Source of the DNA: Streptomyces sp. AC555_RSS877
GTDB taxonomy: Bacteria; Actinomycetota; Actinomycetes; Streptomycetales; Streptomycetaceae
DNA length: 64,000 nt
Assembly: GCF_019049245.1 (NCBI RefSeq)
Contig: NZ_JAGMUK010000025.1
Coordinates: 178,772 to 242,771, forward strand
Direction of reading: 5' to 3'
Part shown: positions 26,210 to 34,186 of the stretch, in pieces
Layout of the letters: each line of letters begins with the position of its first letter
Numbering within the stretch: position 1 is the stretch's first letter
Program-made: the position numbers and the translations under genes
The notes under the pieces: generated by a model
Told to the model about the DNA's origin: nothing
The model's input: only the letters and a program-made list of their open reading frames with translations
Databases searched by the model: none

Positions 26210-26243
26210 GACGGTCCTTGCCGTACGGGGCGTCTTGCGGATG
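26190..26243 (-). pseudogene. 5'-side fragment of the gene split by the IS element
   Basis: Eighteen codons on the minus strand read HPQDAPYGKDRLLLSWES and continue in frame into IMLKNAKC at 24394 once the insertion is removed. A TGA lies in frame just upstream (26244-26246), so the gene had already lost its 5' part or had a frameshift before or after the insertion. Confidence 0.65.
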
Positions 26244-26360
26244 TCATGTCGGTCAGTCGCCGCCGGACGATCAAAGGTTGCCGTGCGGGCCAGGGGAGCT
26301 CGGGCTGCCGCCGGAACACTTCGGCGGGCACCGAACCGAGCCGCCCCTACCGTGGCGGAC

Positions 26361-27269
26361 ATGACCGCGTTCGCCGCACTGCACCACGCCAAGGAGCCGT
26401 TGCTGCTCCCCAACGCCTGGGACCACGCCTCCGCGACGGCCCTGGCCGGGCAGGGCTTCCGTGCCATCGGCACGACGAGCCTCGCCGTCGCCGCGGCCGT
26501 GGGGCTGCCCGACGGATCACCGGCCACCCGCGAGCACACCCTCCAACTCGCCCTGACCCTGGGCACGGAACCCTTCCTGCTCTCCGTCGACGCGGCCAAC
26601 GGCTTCAGCGAGGACCCGGAGCGGGTGGCGGAGCTGGCGCGCGAGCTGTCCGTGGTCGGGGTGGCCGGCATCAACCTGGAGGACGGCCTGGGCCCGGCGG
26701 CCCTGCACGCCCGGAAGATCGCCGCGGTGAAGTCCGCGGCCCCCGCCCTGTTCGTGAACGCCCGCACCGACACCCACTGGCTGGGCGACGGCGACTTCGC
26801 GGACACCCTGACCCGCCTGGACACCTACCAACAGGCGGGCGCCGACGGGGTGTTCGTCCCCGGCCTGACCGACCCGGCCCGGATCGCCGCCCTCGTACGC
26901 CACCTCGACGTGCCCCTCAACCTCCTCTACTCGCCCACCGGCCCGACCGTCCCCCACCTCACCGACCTCGGCGTACGGCGCGTCAGCCTGGGTTCGCTGC
27001 TGTACCGGCGTGCGCTGGGCGCGGCGCTGGAGACGGTGACGGAGATCCGGGCGGGCCGTGCACCCCGGGGCGCGGCACCGTCGTACGCCGAGGTCGAGGC
27101 GTGGTCGGGGAGCCCCTCAGGCGGCCGGAAGCAGGGTCTCCCTGAGCCGTTCGGCAAAGGCAAGGGGGTGCTCGACGGCGCCGATGTGCCCACCGGGGAA
27201 CTCAACGAAGTCGCTCCCGGTCCGATCGGCGATGAACTCGGCGGTGCGGTGGAGGAGTTGCCCCCGTGA
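26361..27269 (+). CDS. PEP mutase/isocitrate lyase family protein
   Basis: A 302-residue cytosolic protein of the phosphoenolpyruvate mutase/isocitrate lyase superfamily. Visible are PLLLPNAWDHASA near the N-terminus, SVDAANGFSEDPE in the metal-binding position and GINLEDGLG. It is probably a carbon-carbon lyase such as a 2-methylisocitrate or oxaloacetate-lyase type; the exact substrate is unclear. The family normally ends near residue 252; here the frame runs a further 50 codons antisense to the 3' end of the convergent hydrolase gene (27117-27269), so the native stop may have been lost. Confidence 0.85.
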   Translation: MTAFAALHHAKEPLLLPNAWDHASATALAGQGFRAIGTTSLAVAAAVGLPDGSPATREHTLQLALTLGTEPFLLSVDAANGFSEDPERVAELARELSVVGVAGINLEDGLGPAALHARKIAAVKSAAPALFVNARTDTHWLGDGDFADTLTRLDTYQQAGADGVFVPGLTDPARIAALVRHLDVPLNLLYSPTGPTVPHLTDLGVRRVSLGSLLYRRALGAALETVTEIRAGRAPRGAAPSYAEVEAWSGSPSGGRKQGLPEPFGKGKGVLDGADVPTGELNEVAPGPIGDELGGAVEELPP

Positions 27270-27902
27270 GACGGATCCGGCGCTGAGGGTGAGACGCGGA
27301 GGAAAGGCTCCCAGGTCGGGCACGTAGGAGGTGAACGGCACCAGGACATGGGCGAGAAAGACGGCCATCGGATGACCCAACTCCTCGTCACGAGAGAGGG
27401 ACTGACCCTGAAGAGGCTCCACCGTCTGCCCCGTCAGTCCGGCGCCGAGCCGTGCGCCGGCGGCCTGGAGCCCCGCCGCGCGATAGGTGTCGTACACCTC
27501 CCGGAACATGGCCCGCTGCCGGTCCCCGTCCGGCAGTACGCCCACGCACGGCGGCTCGTGTGCGACGACGTGCCGCAGTCGCCGAGGATGCCGGGCGAGC
27601 AGGTCGAGGGCCGCGATGCCGCCCGAGCTGGTGCCGAGAACATACGCGAACTCCCCTTCGGGCAGCGTCCGCTGGAGCACCCGGTACGCCCCGTCGCTCC
27701 ACTCCTCGACCCGCTGGTCGTGGACGGGGCGGCCGAGGCGGCCGTGGGCGAGGCCGAGCGGGTCGTACGTGACGACCGTGAAGTGCTCGGCGAGCACGTC
27801 CGTCATCGCCTCGAGCCCCATGGGATGGCCGGCGCCACCGGGGATGACGAGGAGGACGGGCCCCTCGCCACGAACGTCGTAGTGGAGTGGTGGCTCAGTC
27901 AT
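27117..27902 (-). CDS. Alpha/beta hydrolase
   Basis: A 261-residue alpha/beta hydrolase. The nucleophile elbow is GTSSGG, the oxyanion-side strand LLVIPGGAGHP and the catalytic His in FPGGHIGAVEHP. The ATG at 27902 overlaps the last codons of the TetR gene, so the pair is one operon and the regulator probably controls it. Its 3' end overlaps the convergent PEP mutase-like frame by 153 bp. Substrate unknown; such TetR-linked hydrolases are often annotated as epoxide hydrolases or esterases without proof. Confidence 0.85.
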   Translation of the reverse strand: MTEPPLHYDVRGEGPVLLVIPGGAGHPMGLEAMTDVLAEHFTVVTYDPLGLAHGRLGRPVHDQRVEEWSDGAYRVLQRTLPEGEFAYVLGTSSGGIAALDLLARHPRRLRHVVAHEPPCVGVLPDGDRQRAMFREVYDTYRAAGLQAAGARLGAGLTGQTVEPLQGQSLSRDEELGHPMAVFLAHVLVPFTSYVPDLGAFPPRLTLSAGSVSRGQLLHRTAEFIADRTGSDFVEFPGGHIGAVEHPLAFAERLRETLLPAA

Positions 27903-28479
27903 CGCTCTTCGTCTCGCGGGGCCAGTGTTCGAGGGTGATGTGCAGGGCGTCGATCGCCCTGTCCCAGGACGCCTGCACGGCGCGGGGGTGACCGAAGCCG
28001 CCTGCGGACTCCAGGGCGCAGTAGCCGTGGAAGGTGGCGCGCAGCAGCCGTACGGCGTCGGTGAGGTCGGGTTCGTCGAGACCGTAGGCACGGAGCATGC
28101 CGTACGTGATCTCGGCGGTGCGGAGCATGGCGGCGGAGCCGGTGACGAGGGCCGGGTCGACCCGGATCCGGGTGGCGGCGTACCGGCCCGGGTGCTGGAG
28201 GGCGTACTCCCGGTAGGCCCCGGCGAAGGCGGCCAGCGCGTCCTTTCCCGACCGCCCCGCCACGGCGGCGGCGATCCGGTCGATCATCTCCCCGCCGGCG
28301 AGGAGGGCGACCCGGGTGCGCAGGTCCTGCAGATTCCTGACGTGCGAGTACAGGCTCGCGTCCTTGACGCCGAAGTGCCGGGCCAGGGCGGAGAGCGTGA
28401 CGTGTTCAAAACCGGCCTCGTCGGCCAGTTCGGCGGCGGCCGCGGTGATGCGGTCGGGGGTGAGGCCGGCTCTGGGCAC
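27895..28479 (-). CDS. TetR-family transcriptional regulator
   Basis: A 194-residue regulator with an N-terminal TetR helix-turn-helix (LSALARHFGVKDASLYSHVRN) and a helical ligand-binding domain of the WHG type (QHPGRYAATRIR, ATFHGYCALESAGGFG). A perfect 13 bp inverted repeat lies 27 bp upstream of its start, at the expected promoter position, so autorepression together with control of the overlapping hydrolase gene is likely. The inducer is unknown. Confidence 0.93.
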   Translation of the reverse strand: MPRAGLTPDRITAAAAELADEAGFEHVTLSALARHFGVKDASLYSHVRNLQDLRTRVALLAGGEMIDRIAAAVAGRSGKDALAAFAGAYREYALQHPGRYAATRIRVDPALVTGSAAMLRTAEITYGMLRAYGLDEPDLTDAVRLLRATFHGYCALESAGGFGHPRAVQASWDRAIDALHITLEHWPRETKSDD

Positions 28480-28505
28480 TGGGGGGACCTCCGCGATACC
28501 GTCGG

Positions 28506-28539
28506 CTAGGGCACCTAGCTTATGGCCTAGGTGCCCTAG
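28506..28539. promoter_or_regulatory. TetR operator, perfect inverted repeat
   Basis: CTAGGGCACCTAG (28506-28518) and its exact complement CTAGGTGCCCTAG (28527-28539) are separated by eight bases. It is 27 bp upstream of the TetR start codon. Each arm also contains CTAG ends, giving dyad symmetry at two scales. Confidence 0.85.
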
Positions 28540-28578
28540 GGTGACGCCCGGCTGTCCGGCGCGTGACGCCGACCGGCC

Positions 28579-29898
28579 TCAGCGGATCGGCGCGTACAGC
28601 ACGCCCAGCTTGTCGATCTCGCCGCCCGCACGGCCCGTGAAGCCGACGATCTGCCAGCCGGTCGGGGCCGTCAAGGTCTTCGTGTCCGTGGTCGCCGTAC
28701 CGGAGGACAGGGTGCGGCCCTTGTCGGTGGTGAACGCCGCCGAGAAGATCCGCGTACGGCCGTCCTTCTGCCCCTGTGTCAGTTTTGCCGACGTGAGGTG
28801 CTCGCCTGCGGCGAGGGTCAGGGAGCCGGCCGTGCCGCCCGTGCCGCCGTGGGTGAGGGTCGTACCGCCGTCGTGGGTGAGGGACACGGCGTCCAGGCGG
28901 GAGCCGCCGCGGAGGGTCAGCGTGCGGGGGGAGGGGGTCGCGGGCAGGTCGTCCGCGTCGTTGAAGGCCGTGCCGTGCGGGCCGCCGATGAAGTCGCTCG
29001 CCTTCAGGGACGAGTCGAGCGTGTAGGAGAAGTCGACCGTGTGCGGGAAGTGGTCGGACAGGTTGGCGCCCGCGGAGTCGAGGAAGGACGCCCACTCGTT
29101 GTGGTAGCGGGTGGCGTCCAGGGTCAGCAGCTCGCTGCCGCGGTAGAGGACCTTGTCCACCACCTCGCAGTCGTCGGTCGGGGCCGTCGTCGGGCACACC
29201 AGCGCGTCGGCGCCCTGCGCCGGTGCCGCACCGCCCTTCACCAGCTTCACCCACGGATCCGTCAGGCCGTTCTCCGTGACCAGCGTGCGGATGTTGTCGC
29301 CCGTGCGCGTGTACCGCGTGTTCGTGTCACCCATCACGATCACCGCGTTGCCCGCGGAGTTCGCCTGGATGAAGTCGGACAGCTGCTCGATGTTGGCGCG
29401 CCGGGCCGCCAGCGCGTCGTCGGTCGCGTCGGCGTTGGTGTGGACGTTGTAGAGGTCCACGAAGACGCCCTCGGCGAGCCGGACCCGGGCGAGCGTGAAG
29501 CCCTTCGGGGTCAGGCAGTTGGTGCCGGTGCAGTTGTTCCACTTCACCCGCTCGAAGTCCTCGAAGGGGTGGTCCGAGAGGGTGTTGAGGCCGTCGCCGA
29601 ACGGCACACCGCCGCTGGTCGCGGTGCGGTACGGGTGGTTGTCGCCCGCGTACAGGGCCGCGTGGTAGTTGAAGTCCTCCTGGACGTTCACGATGTCGTA
29701 CGACGCCAGACGCGGGGAGATCAGCGGGGTGTTCGTCGCCGGCTTGCCGGAGCTGAGGCCTTCGGGGAGACCGGCGACGTTGTACGTCAGGACGTTGAAC
29801 GAGCCGGTGGTGGCCGCTGCCGCGGGCGTCGTGCCGGTGGCGGCGAGACCGGTCACGGCGAGGGCGGCGGCCGCGAGGGTGCCGATGAGTCGTCTCAT
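28579..29898 (-). CDS. Secreted endonuclease/exonuclease/phosphatase-fold protein with jacalin-like domain
   Basis: A 439-residue exported protein with a Sec signal (RRLIGTLAAAALAVTG; cleavage near residue 29). Residues 33-305 are an EEP (DNase I/sphingomyelinase-like) domain with NVLTYNVAGLP, VNVQEDFNYH, the central MGDTNTRY and the terminal LSDHFPH, which are the metal-binding and catalytic segments. Residues about 310-439 form a jacalin-like beta-prism (GGPHGTAFND, LRGGSRLDAV, GWQIVGFTGRAGGEIDKLGVLY). A sphingomyelinase or nuclease targeted by a sugar-binding module is likely. The ATG at 29898 directly precedes the signal. Confidence 0.87.
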   Translation of the reverse strand: MRRLIGTLAAAALAVTGLAATGTTPAAAATTGSFNVLTYNVAGLPEGLSSGKPATNTPLISPRLASYDIVNVQEDFNYHAALYAGDNHPYRTATSGGVPFGDGLNTLSDHPFEDFERVKWNNCTGTNCLTPKGFTLARVRLAEGVFVDLYNVHTNADATDDALAARRANIEQLSDFIQANSAGNAVIVMGDTNTRYTRTGDNIRTLVTENGLTDPWVKLVKGGAAPAQGADALVCPTTAPTDDCEVVDKVLYRGSELLTLDATRYHNEWASFLDSAGANLSDHFPHTVDFSYTLDSSLKASDFIGGPHGTAFNDADDLPATPSPRTLTLRGGSRLDAVSLTHDGGTTLTHGGTGGTAGSLTLAAGEHLTSAKLTQGQKDGRTRIFSAAFTTDKGRTLSSGTATTDTKTLTAPTGWQIVGFTGRAGGEIDKLGVLYAPIR

Positions 29899-30054
29899 GG
29901 GGGTGTCTCTCCGGTGGGAGGAAGCGGGGGGTGGAAGGTGAACGCTGCTCAGGTTCACCGGCGAACAGTGTGACGGGCAACGTCAGTTGGGGGAACAGTG
30001 AGAGACGAGGTGGATCGCCGTGCCCCGGGTCGGCTGTCCGGGGCAGCCTTGACC

Positions 30055-30633
30055 TCAAGCCGAGTCGGACGTAGGAAGGGTGAGACCTGACCCTCGTCGA
30101 CTCTCCAGCGCCCCAAGCCCCGCCAGACCGGTCTCGCGCATGATGCGGTCGACCGTCTCGGGGAGGGAACTCGCGGCGTCGATGACCGTCTCCGTGGCGT
30201 CGGGGAGGAGGTCGAGGGGTCGGTACCAGGAGCGCAGATCCCGCTCGGTGACGTCGACCAGGTCGGGCTTGGTCGCGTGCCGGGCGAGGGTTTCCTCGAA
30301 GGGGACGTGCAGGTAGTAGGCGTGGGCCGGGCCGCGGTGGTCGGCGCGGAGCCGGGTGAGCATGCCGCCGTAGCGGTCGGCGTAGAGGATGCCCTCGACC
30401 ACGACGTGGTAGCCGGCGTCGAGGGCATAGCGGGCGACGGTGTCGATCAGGCCGATGTTGGCCGCTCCCGGCCGGTCGCGCTCGCGCAGGACGACCCGGC
30501 GGAGGTTGTCCTGGCCGACGATGGCCAGTCCCCGGCCGAAGCGGTCTCGAAGGCCGGCCGCGACCGTCGATTTGCCGGAGGCGCTGTTGCCGCGCAGGAC
30601 GATCAGCCGGGTTTCCTCGGTGCCCACGGTCAT
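30055..30633 (-). CDS. P-loop kinase-like protein
   Basis: A 192-residue P-loop NTPase with Walker A GNSASGKST near the N-terminus and the DNLRRVVLRERD and VVEGILY segments typical of small-molecule kinases of the chloramphenicol-phosphotransferase/zeta-toxin-like group. No partner antitoxin is present, so a toxin role is not supported. Stands alone between a secreted nuclease-fold gene and a divergent MFS gene. Confidence 0.8.
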   Translation of the reverse strand: MTVGTEETRLIVLRGNSASGKSTVAAGLRDRFGRGLAIVGQDNLRRVVLRERDRPGAANIGLIDTVARYALDAGYHVVVEGILYADRYGGMLTRLRADHRGPAHAYYLHVPFEETLARHATKPDLVDVTERDLRSWYRPLDLLPDATETVIDAASSLPETVDRIMRETGLAGLGALESRRGSGLTLPTSDSA

Positions 30634-30787
30634 GGCGTCACCGTAGCGGCGTGCGACCCCGCCGCGTCGGACCCACCCACTCCGGTGAGGGGCATGGCCG
30701 ACTGCCGGCGGCGGCGTTCAATTCAGGTGCGGGTCACCGCAGGGCAGCCGTAGGGTTGCCGGGTCCAGGACAAGGGGGAGGGGCCGC

Positions 30788-32170
30788 GTGGCGTACGAGG
30801 CGCAGCGCGAGGGCGAGCCGGGCGACCGGACACCACCCGCACCGCCCTCACGATCAGCCGGCCCGCCGCCCGCGAAAAGCCGCCGTCCGCTGTGGCGGCA
30901 ACGGGACTTCGGGGTCTTCTGGGTCGCGCAGACCCTTTCCGTCCTCGGTGACTCCTTCGCCCTGATCGCCCTGCCCCTGCTGGTCCTCCAGGCCACCGGC
31001 TCTCTCGCCCGGATGGGCCTGCTCACCGCGGTCGGCGGAGCCGCCTCGGTGCTGGCGGCCGTCTTCGCCGGGGCCCTGGTGGACCGGGTCGACCGCCGCC
31101 GGCTGCTCATCGTCTGCGACCTCGTGCGCATGGTGCTGTACGGCGTGATCCCGCTGGTGTGGCTGTTCGGCCCGCAGGTCTGGCTGCTGTACGCCGTCCT
31201 GCCGCTGTGCGAGGCCGTCGGCATGCTCTTCGCCGTCGGCTACGTCACCGTCGTCCGCAGCCTGGTCGGCACCGGGCAGCTCACCGAGGCCAACGGCCGG
31301 CTGAACGCGACCGCCGCCGCGGCGGGCGTGCTCGGCCCGCTGAGCGCGGGACTCGTCGCCGCCTGGACCGGCCCGGCCGCCGCCGTGGGCGTGGACGCGG
31401 CCAGCTTCGGGGTGTCGGCCGCCTGCATGCTCTTCGTACGGTTCGCCCCGCGCTCCGGGGACGACGGCGGCCAGGTCGGGAAGCGGAGCCTGTGGCAGGA
31501 CCTGCGGACCGGGGTGTCCTTCCTGTACGGCCATCCGGTGCTGCGCTCCCTGACCGCCCTGCTGTTCGTCTTCAGCTTCCTCACCCTCGGCATGACCGAC
31601 CTGGTCATCTACCACGTCAAGCACGACCTCGGCCACGACGACACAACGGTGGGCACTGTCATGGCAGTCGGCGCGCTCGGCACGATCACCGGTGCCCTGC
31701 TGGTGGCCAGGATCCGCCGGGGCCTCGGCTTCGGGCCGACCTGGACCGGTGCGGTCGCGGTGTGCGGACTGGCGTTCGCCGGGCTGGGCTGGGCGCGGGA
31801 CGTGACCGTCGTCGCGGCACTGAGCGCGGCGTTCCTCGCCTGCGGCGGCATCGCGGGCACCTGCTCGATGTCACTGCGTCAGGAGGTGACCCCGGAACCG
31901 CTGCTCGGCCGCGTCACCTCCGCGTTCTGGACCCTCCAGTACTCCGCGGCCCCGATCGGCGCGGCGGTCCTCACCTGGGCCGCGGAACGGCGGGGTACCG
32001 CACCGGTCGCCCTGGTCGCCGGCGCGTGCTGCGTCCTGATCGCGGTGATCGCCCTCTTCACGCCGATCCGGACCTCACGCGCCACGGAACCGGCGGCTCA
32101 CGCAGGCCGGAATCAGGGCGACCAGGCAGCTCCCGCAACCCCGTCGGATCCTTCGGCCCGGCAGCGGTGA
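30788..32170 (+). CDS. MFS transporter, exporter type
   Basis: A 460-residue membrane protein with about 12 hydrophobic segments. The N-terminal RDFGVFWVAQTLSVLGDSFALIALPLLV and the loop VDRVDRRRLL resemble the EntS/MFS_3 group of exporters. GTG at 30788 is the start, followed by a 45-residue cytosolic, Pro/Arg-rich lead. The tail after residue 430 is also polar. Likely exports a small hydrophobic compound; none is indicated by the context. Confidence 0.87.
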   Translation: MAYEAQREGEPGDRTPPAPPSRSAGPPPAKSRRPLWRQRDFGVFWVAQTLSVLGDSFALIALPLLVLQATGSLARMGLLTAVGGAASVLAAVFAGALVDRVDRRRLLIVCDLVRMVLYGVIPLVWLFGPQVWLLYAVLPLCEAVGMLFAVGYVTVVRSLVGTGQLTEANGRLNATAAAAGVLGPLSAGLVAAWTGPAAAVGVDAASFGVSAACMLFVRFAPRSGDDGGQVGKRSLWQDLRTGVSFLYGHPVLRSLTALLFVFSFLTLGMTDLVIYHVKHDLGHDDTTVGTVMAVGALGTITGALLVARIRRGLGFGPTWTGAVAVCGLAFAGLGWARDVTVVAALSAAFLACGGIAGTCSMSLRQEVTPEPLLGRVTSAFWTLQYSAAPIGAAVLTWAAERRGTAPVALVAGACCVLIAVIALFTPIRTSRATEPAAHAGRNQGDQAAPATPSDPSARQR

Positions 32171-32334
32171 CGGTCGTCGCCTCGGCCGGTCTGACCGACG
32201 CGCACGACGAGGCGGCCGCCGAGGACGCCTCGCGCCGCCTCCGCACCCGGCGGCCTTGACACCACGCTCGGCGGGGACGAGGGCCGTCCAGCCGCTCCGC
32301 CCTGCGTGGCCCCGGAAACGACGAACACGAGGCT

Positions 32335-32538
32335 TAAGGGGTCCTTTCGCTATGCCCGTCCGGGTCGCGTGGTCTGGCACCGCACCTCGCCGCGTTGCCG
32401 AAACGCCCACGTGGCTCCTCCCCCACGCTCGAACAACCTCGCGCGGGGGGACCCCCATCGCGGCCGCTCCGGCGCCTTGCGATGCACGGCACCAGACCAC
32501 GGGACCTGATCGGACGCTCATAGTGAAAGGACCCCTTA
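32335..32538. mobile_element. MITE-like hairpin repeat, copy 2, with internal cassette
   Basis: About 204 bp with ends TAAGGGGTCC (32335-32344) and GGACCCCTTA (32529-32538), perfect complements including a TA pair. The outer arms are nearly identical to copy 1 at 22112-22278. Copy 2 differs by replacement of the hairpin tip: after GTGGCTCC it carries a roughly 43-base C-run/G-run hairpin cassette. It lies between the convergent ends of the MFS and ABC-2 permease genes. The rest of 32171-32576 holds no gene that I can support. Confidence 0.8.
32418..32460. repeat. Short C-run/G-run hairpin cassette inside MITE copy 2
   Basis: Begins CTCCCCCAC and ends GGGGGGACCCCCATCG. The same outline, TCCCCCACTCTCGA..GAGCGGGAGGTACCCCCATCG, occurs at 56151-56193 inside a coding region. 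It resembles a short repeat I know to be frequent in Streptomyces genomes. Confidence 0.65.
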
Positions 32539-32576
32539 CCGCGCGGCGGCAACGTGGCCCGGAGGCGGGGCAGGGA

Positions 32577-33383
32577 TCATCCGTTGACGCCCGCGTAGTG
32601 CCTGAGGCTCCACCGCCACAGCAGCCGCGACCCCAGGTACGCCAGCACACCGAGGAGCGGTGAGGCCGCCGCCAGCCAGTACGGGACGCCGGTGTCGTGG
32701 CCGTGCCCGGTGAGGACGGCGGCCGGGAAGTACGCGACGAACGCGAGCGGAAGACCGTACGTCAGAAGGCCGCCCACCGCCTTGGGCAGCACGTTCAGCG
32801 GGTAGCTGCCGAAGGTGCCGAGGAGTTCCTCCAGCCAGCGGCCCCAGTAGTCGGCGGCCGGGAAGCGCAGGGAGGCGCAGGCGACCGCCGTGAACAGGGC
32901 CGCCTCCAGGAGCATGCCGCCCAGGATCGCGGCGATCAGGTACGAGACCCGGCCCGCCGTCCAGTCCAGGTGGCTGCGGCTGAGCGCGCCCGCCATCAGG
33001 CCCGCCGCCACCGTCAGGTCGCCGATCGCGTTGGTGGGGAAGAAGCGCAGCTGCAGCTGACGGTGGACCGGCATGGGACGGACCAGGTAGACGTCGATCA
33101 TGCCTTCCTGGATCTGCCGGCCGGAGCCGTGCACCCGGCCCAGGAACAGTACGAACAACCCGTGCGCGAGCATCCGCGTCGCCGGGATCAGCAGTACCTC
33201 CGAGCTGTCCCAGCCGCCCATCCCGGTGAACCGGGTGAGCAGCACCGTCGCGAAGACGATCACCGACACCTGCCAGATCGCACCGATCGCGATCATCAGC
33301 AGGAACTCGGTGCGGTACTCCAACTGGGCACGGAAGTTGAGAAGCGTCACGCGCCACACGATCCGGACGGCGTTCACCGGCAT
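32577..33383 (-). CDS. ABC-2 type transporter permease (DUF990 family)
   Basis: A 268-residue membrane protein with about six hydrophobic segments, of the ABC2_membrane_6 (DUF990) family: FRAQLEYRTEFLL near the start and GRVHGSGRQIQEGMIDVYLVRPM in the middle. It starts at ATG 33383, sharing a base with the stop of the second permease (TGATG), so it is the last gene of a three-gene exporter operon. Family members form heterodimeric permeases with an adjacent ATPase; the cargo is unknown. Confidence 0.87.
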   Translation of the reverse strand: MPVNAVRIVWRVTLLNFRAQLEYRTEFLLMIAIGAIWQVSVIVFATVLLTRFTGMGGWDSSEVLLIPATRMLAHGLFVLFLGRVHGSGRQIQEGMIDVYLVRPMPVHRQLQLRFFPTNAIGDLTVAAGLMAGALSRSHLDWTAGRVSYLIAAILGGMLLEAALFTAVACASLRFPAADYWGRWLEELLGTFGSYPLNVLPKAVGGLLTYGLPLAFVAYFPAAVLTGHGHDTGVPYWLAAASPLLGVLAYLGSRLLWRWSLRHYAGVNG

Positions 33384-34186
33384 CAACCTCCCTGGGACAT
33401 GACACGAAGGGCGGCCCGCCGCCACAGGAACCGGGTGAACAGGGTGAGCAGCACGACCCAGACCGCCTGGACCGCCAGCTGCCCGGCCGCGTCCGACAGC
33501 GGGATCCGGCCGATGTACAGGGACAGCGGCACGCTCAGCGTCGCCTGGAAGGGCAGGAAGGCGCTCAGCGTCACGAACCAGTCGGGGAAGAACCACAGCG
33601 GCGCGTACACCCCGGACAGCAGGTTCTGCGCGAAGATCAGGATCAGCATCGCCGCGTTGTTGCGGACCGTCCAGAAGCACAGCTGGTCCAGGACGAGCAT
33701 CACGTGGTACAGGACCAACTGACCGAGCAGCAGGCTGAGCGCGAACACCCCCGCCACCGCCGCCGACCGGGGCGGCTCGATCACTCCGGCAGCGAGACAG
33801 ACCGCGTATCCGCCCAGCGCCCACACGAAGCCGTACAACTGCTCGCCCAGGGCGCGCAGGACGTGGTAGCGCTGCGGCGGCAGCGGACGCAGGTACCAGT
33901 AGATGATGGTGCCGAAGTGCATGTGCTGCAGCACGGTGTCCCGGCCCGCGTACTGGTCCAACTCCCGCAGCCGGGACGCGAGTACGGCGAGCACGGCATA
34001 TGTGACCGCCTGGTCGCGGTCGAGTCCGGCGGTGGTGCCGGTGTGCGCGTACAGGCCGTGCCACAGGGATGCCACCAGCACGATCTGCACGGTCAGCCGG
34101 AGCAGGACGGCCGTCATCCGCGGCGGGGTGTGCAGTTCGCCGAGCGGGGTGACACGGGCGGTGCGCCAGGCGTGCAGGACGGCCAT
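33383..34186 (-). CDS. ABC-2 type transporter permease, second subunit
   Basis: A 267-residue membrane protein related to the other permease; ASRLRELDQYAGRDTVLQHMHFG and WYLRPLPPQRYHVLRALGEQ occupy the same positions as the conserved cytosolic stretch there. It starts at ATG 34186, overlapping the stop of the ATPase gene (TGATG), and overlaps the next permease in the same manner, so all three are translationally coupled. Export rather than import is inferred from the absence of a solute-binding protein. Confidence 0.87.
   Translation of the reverse strand: MAVLHAWRTARVTPLGELHTPPRMTAVLLRLTVQIVLVASLWHGLYAHTGTTAGLDRDQAVTYAVLAVLASRLRELDQYAGRDTVLQHMHFGTIIYWYLRPLPPQRYHVLRALGEQLYGFVWALGGYAVCLAAGVIEPPRSAAVAGVFALSLLLGQLVLYHVMLVLDQLCFWTVRNNAAMLILIFAQNLLSGVYAPLWFFPDWFVTLSAFLPFQATLSVPLSLYIGRIPLSDAAGQLAVQAVWVVLLTLFTRFLWRRAALRVMSQGG

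Noticed and set aside
30055..30633. Zeta-type toxin
   Set aside because: No antitoxin gene next to it, and the P-loop and lid match general small-molecule kinases equally well.
32171..32334. Short coding frame between the MFS gene and MITE copy 2
   Set aside because: Codon pattern breaks off at once, no RBS, and the product is only a run of Arg/Ala residues.
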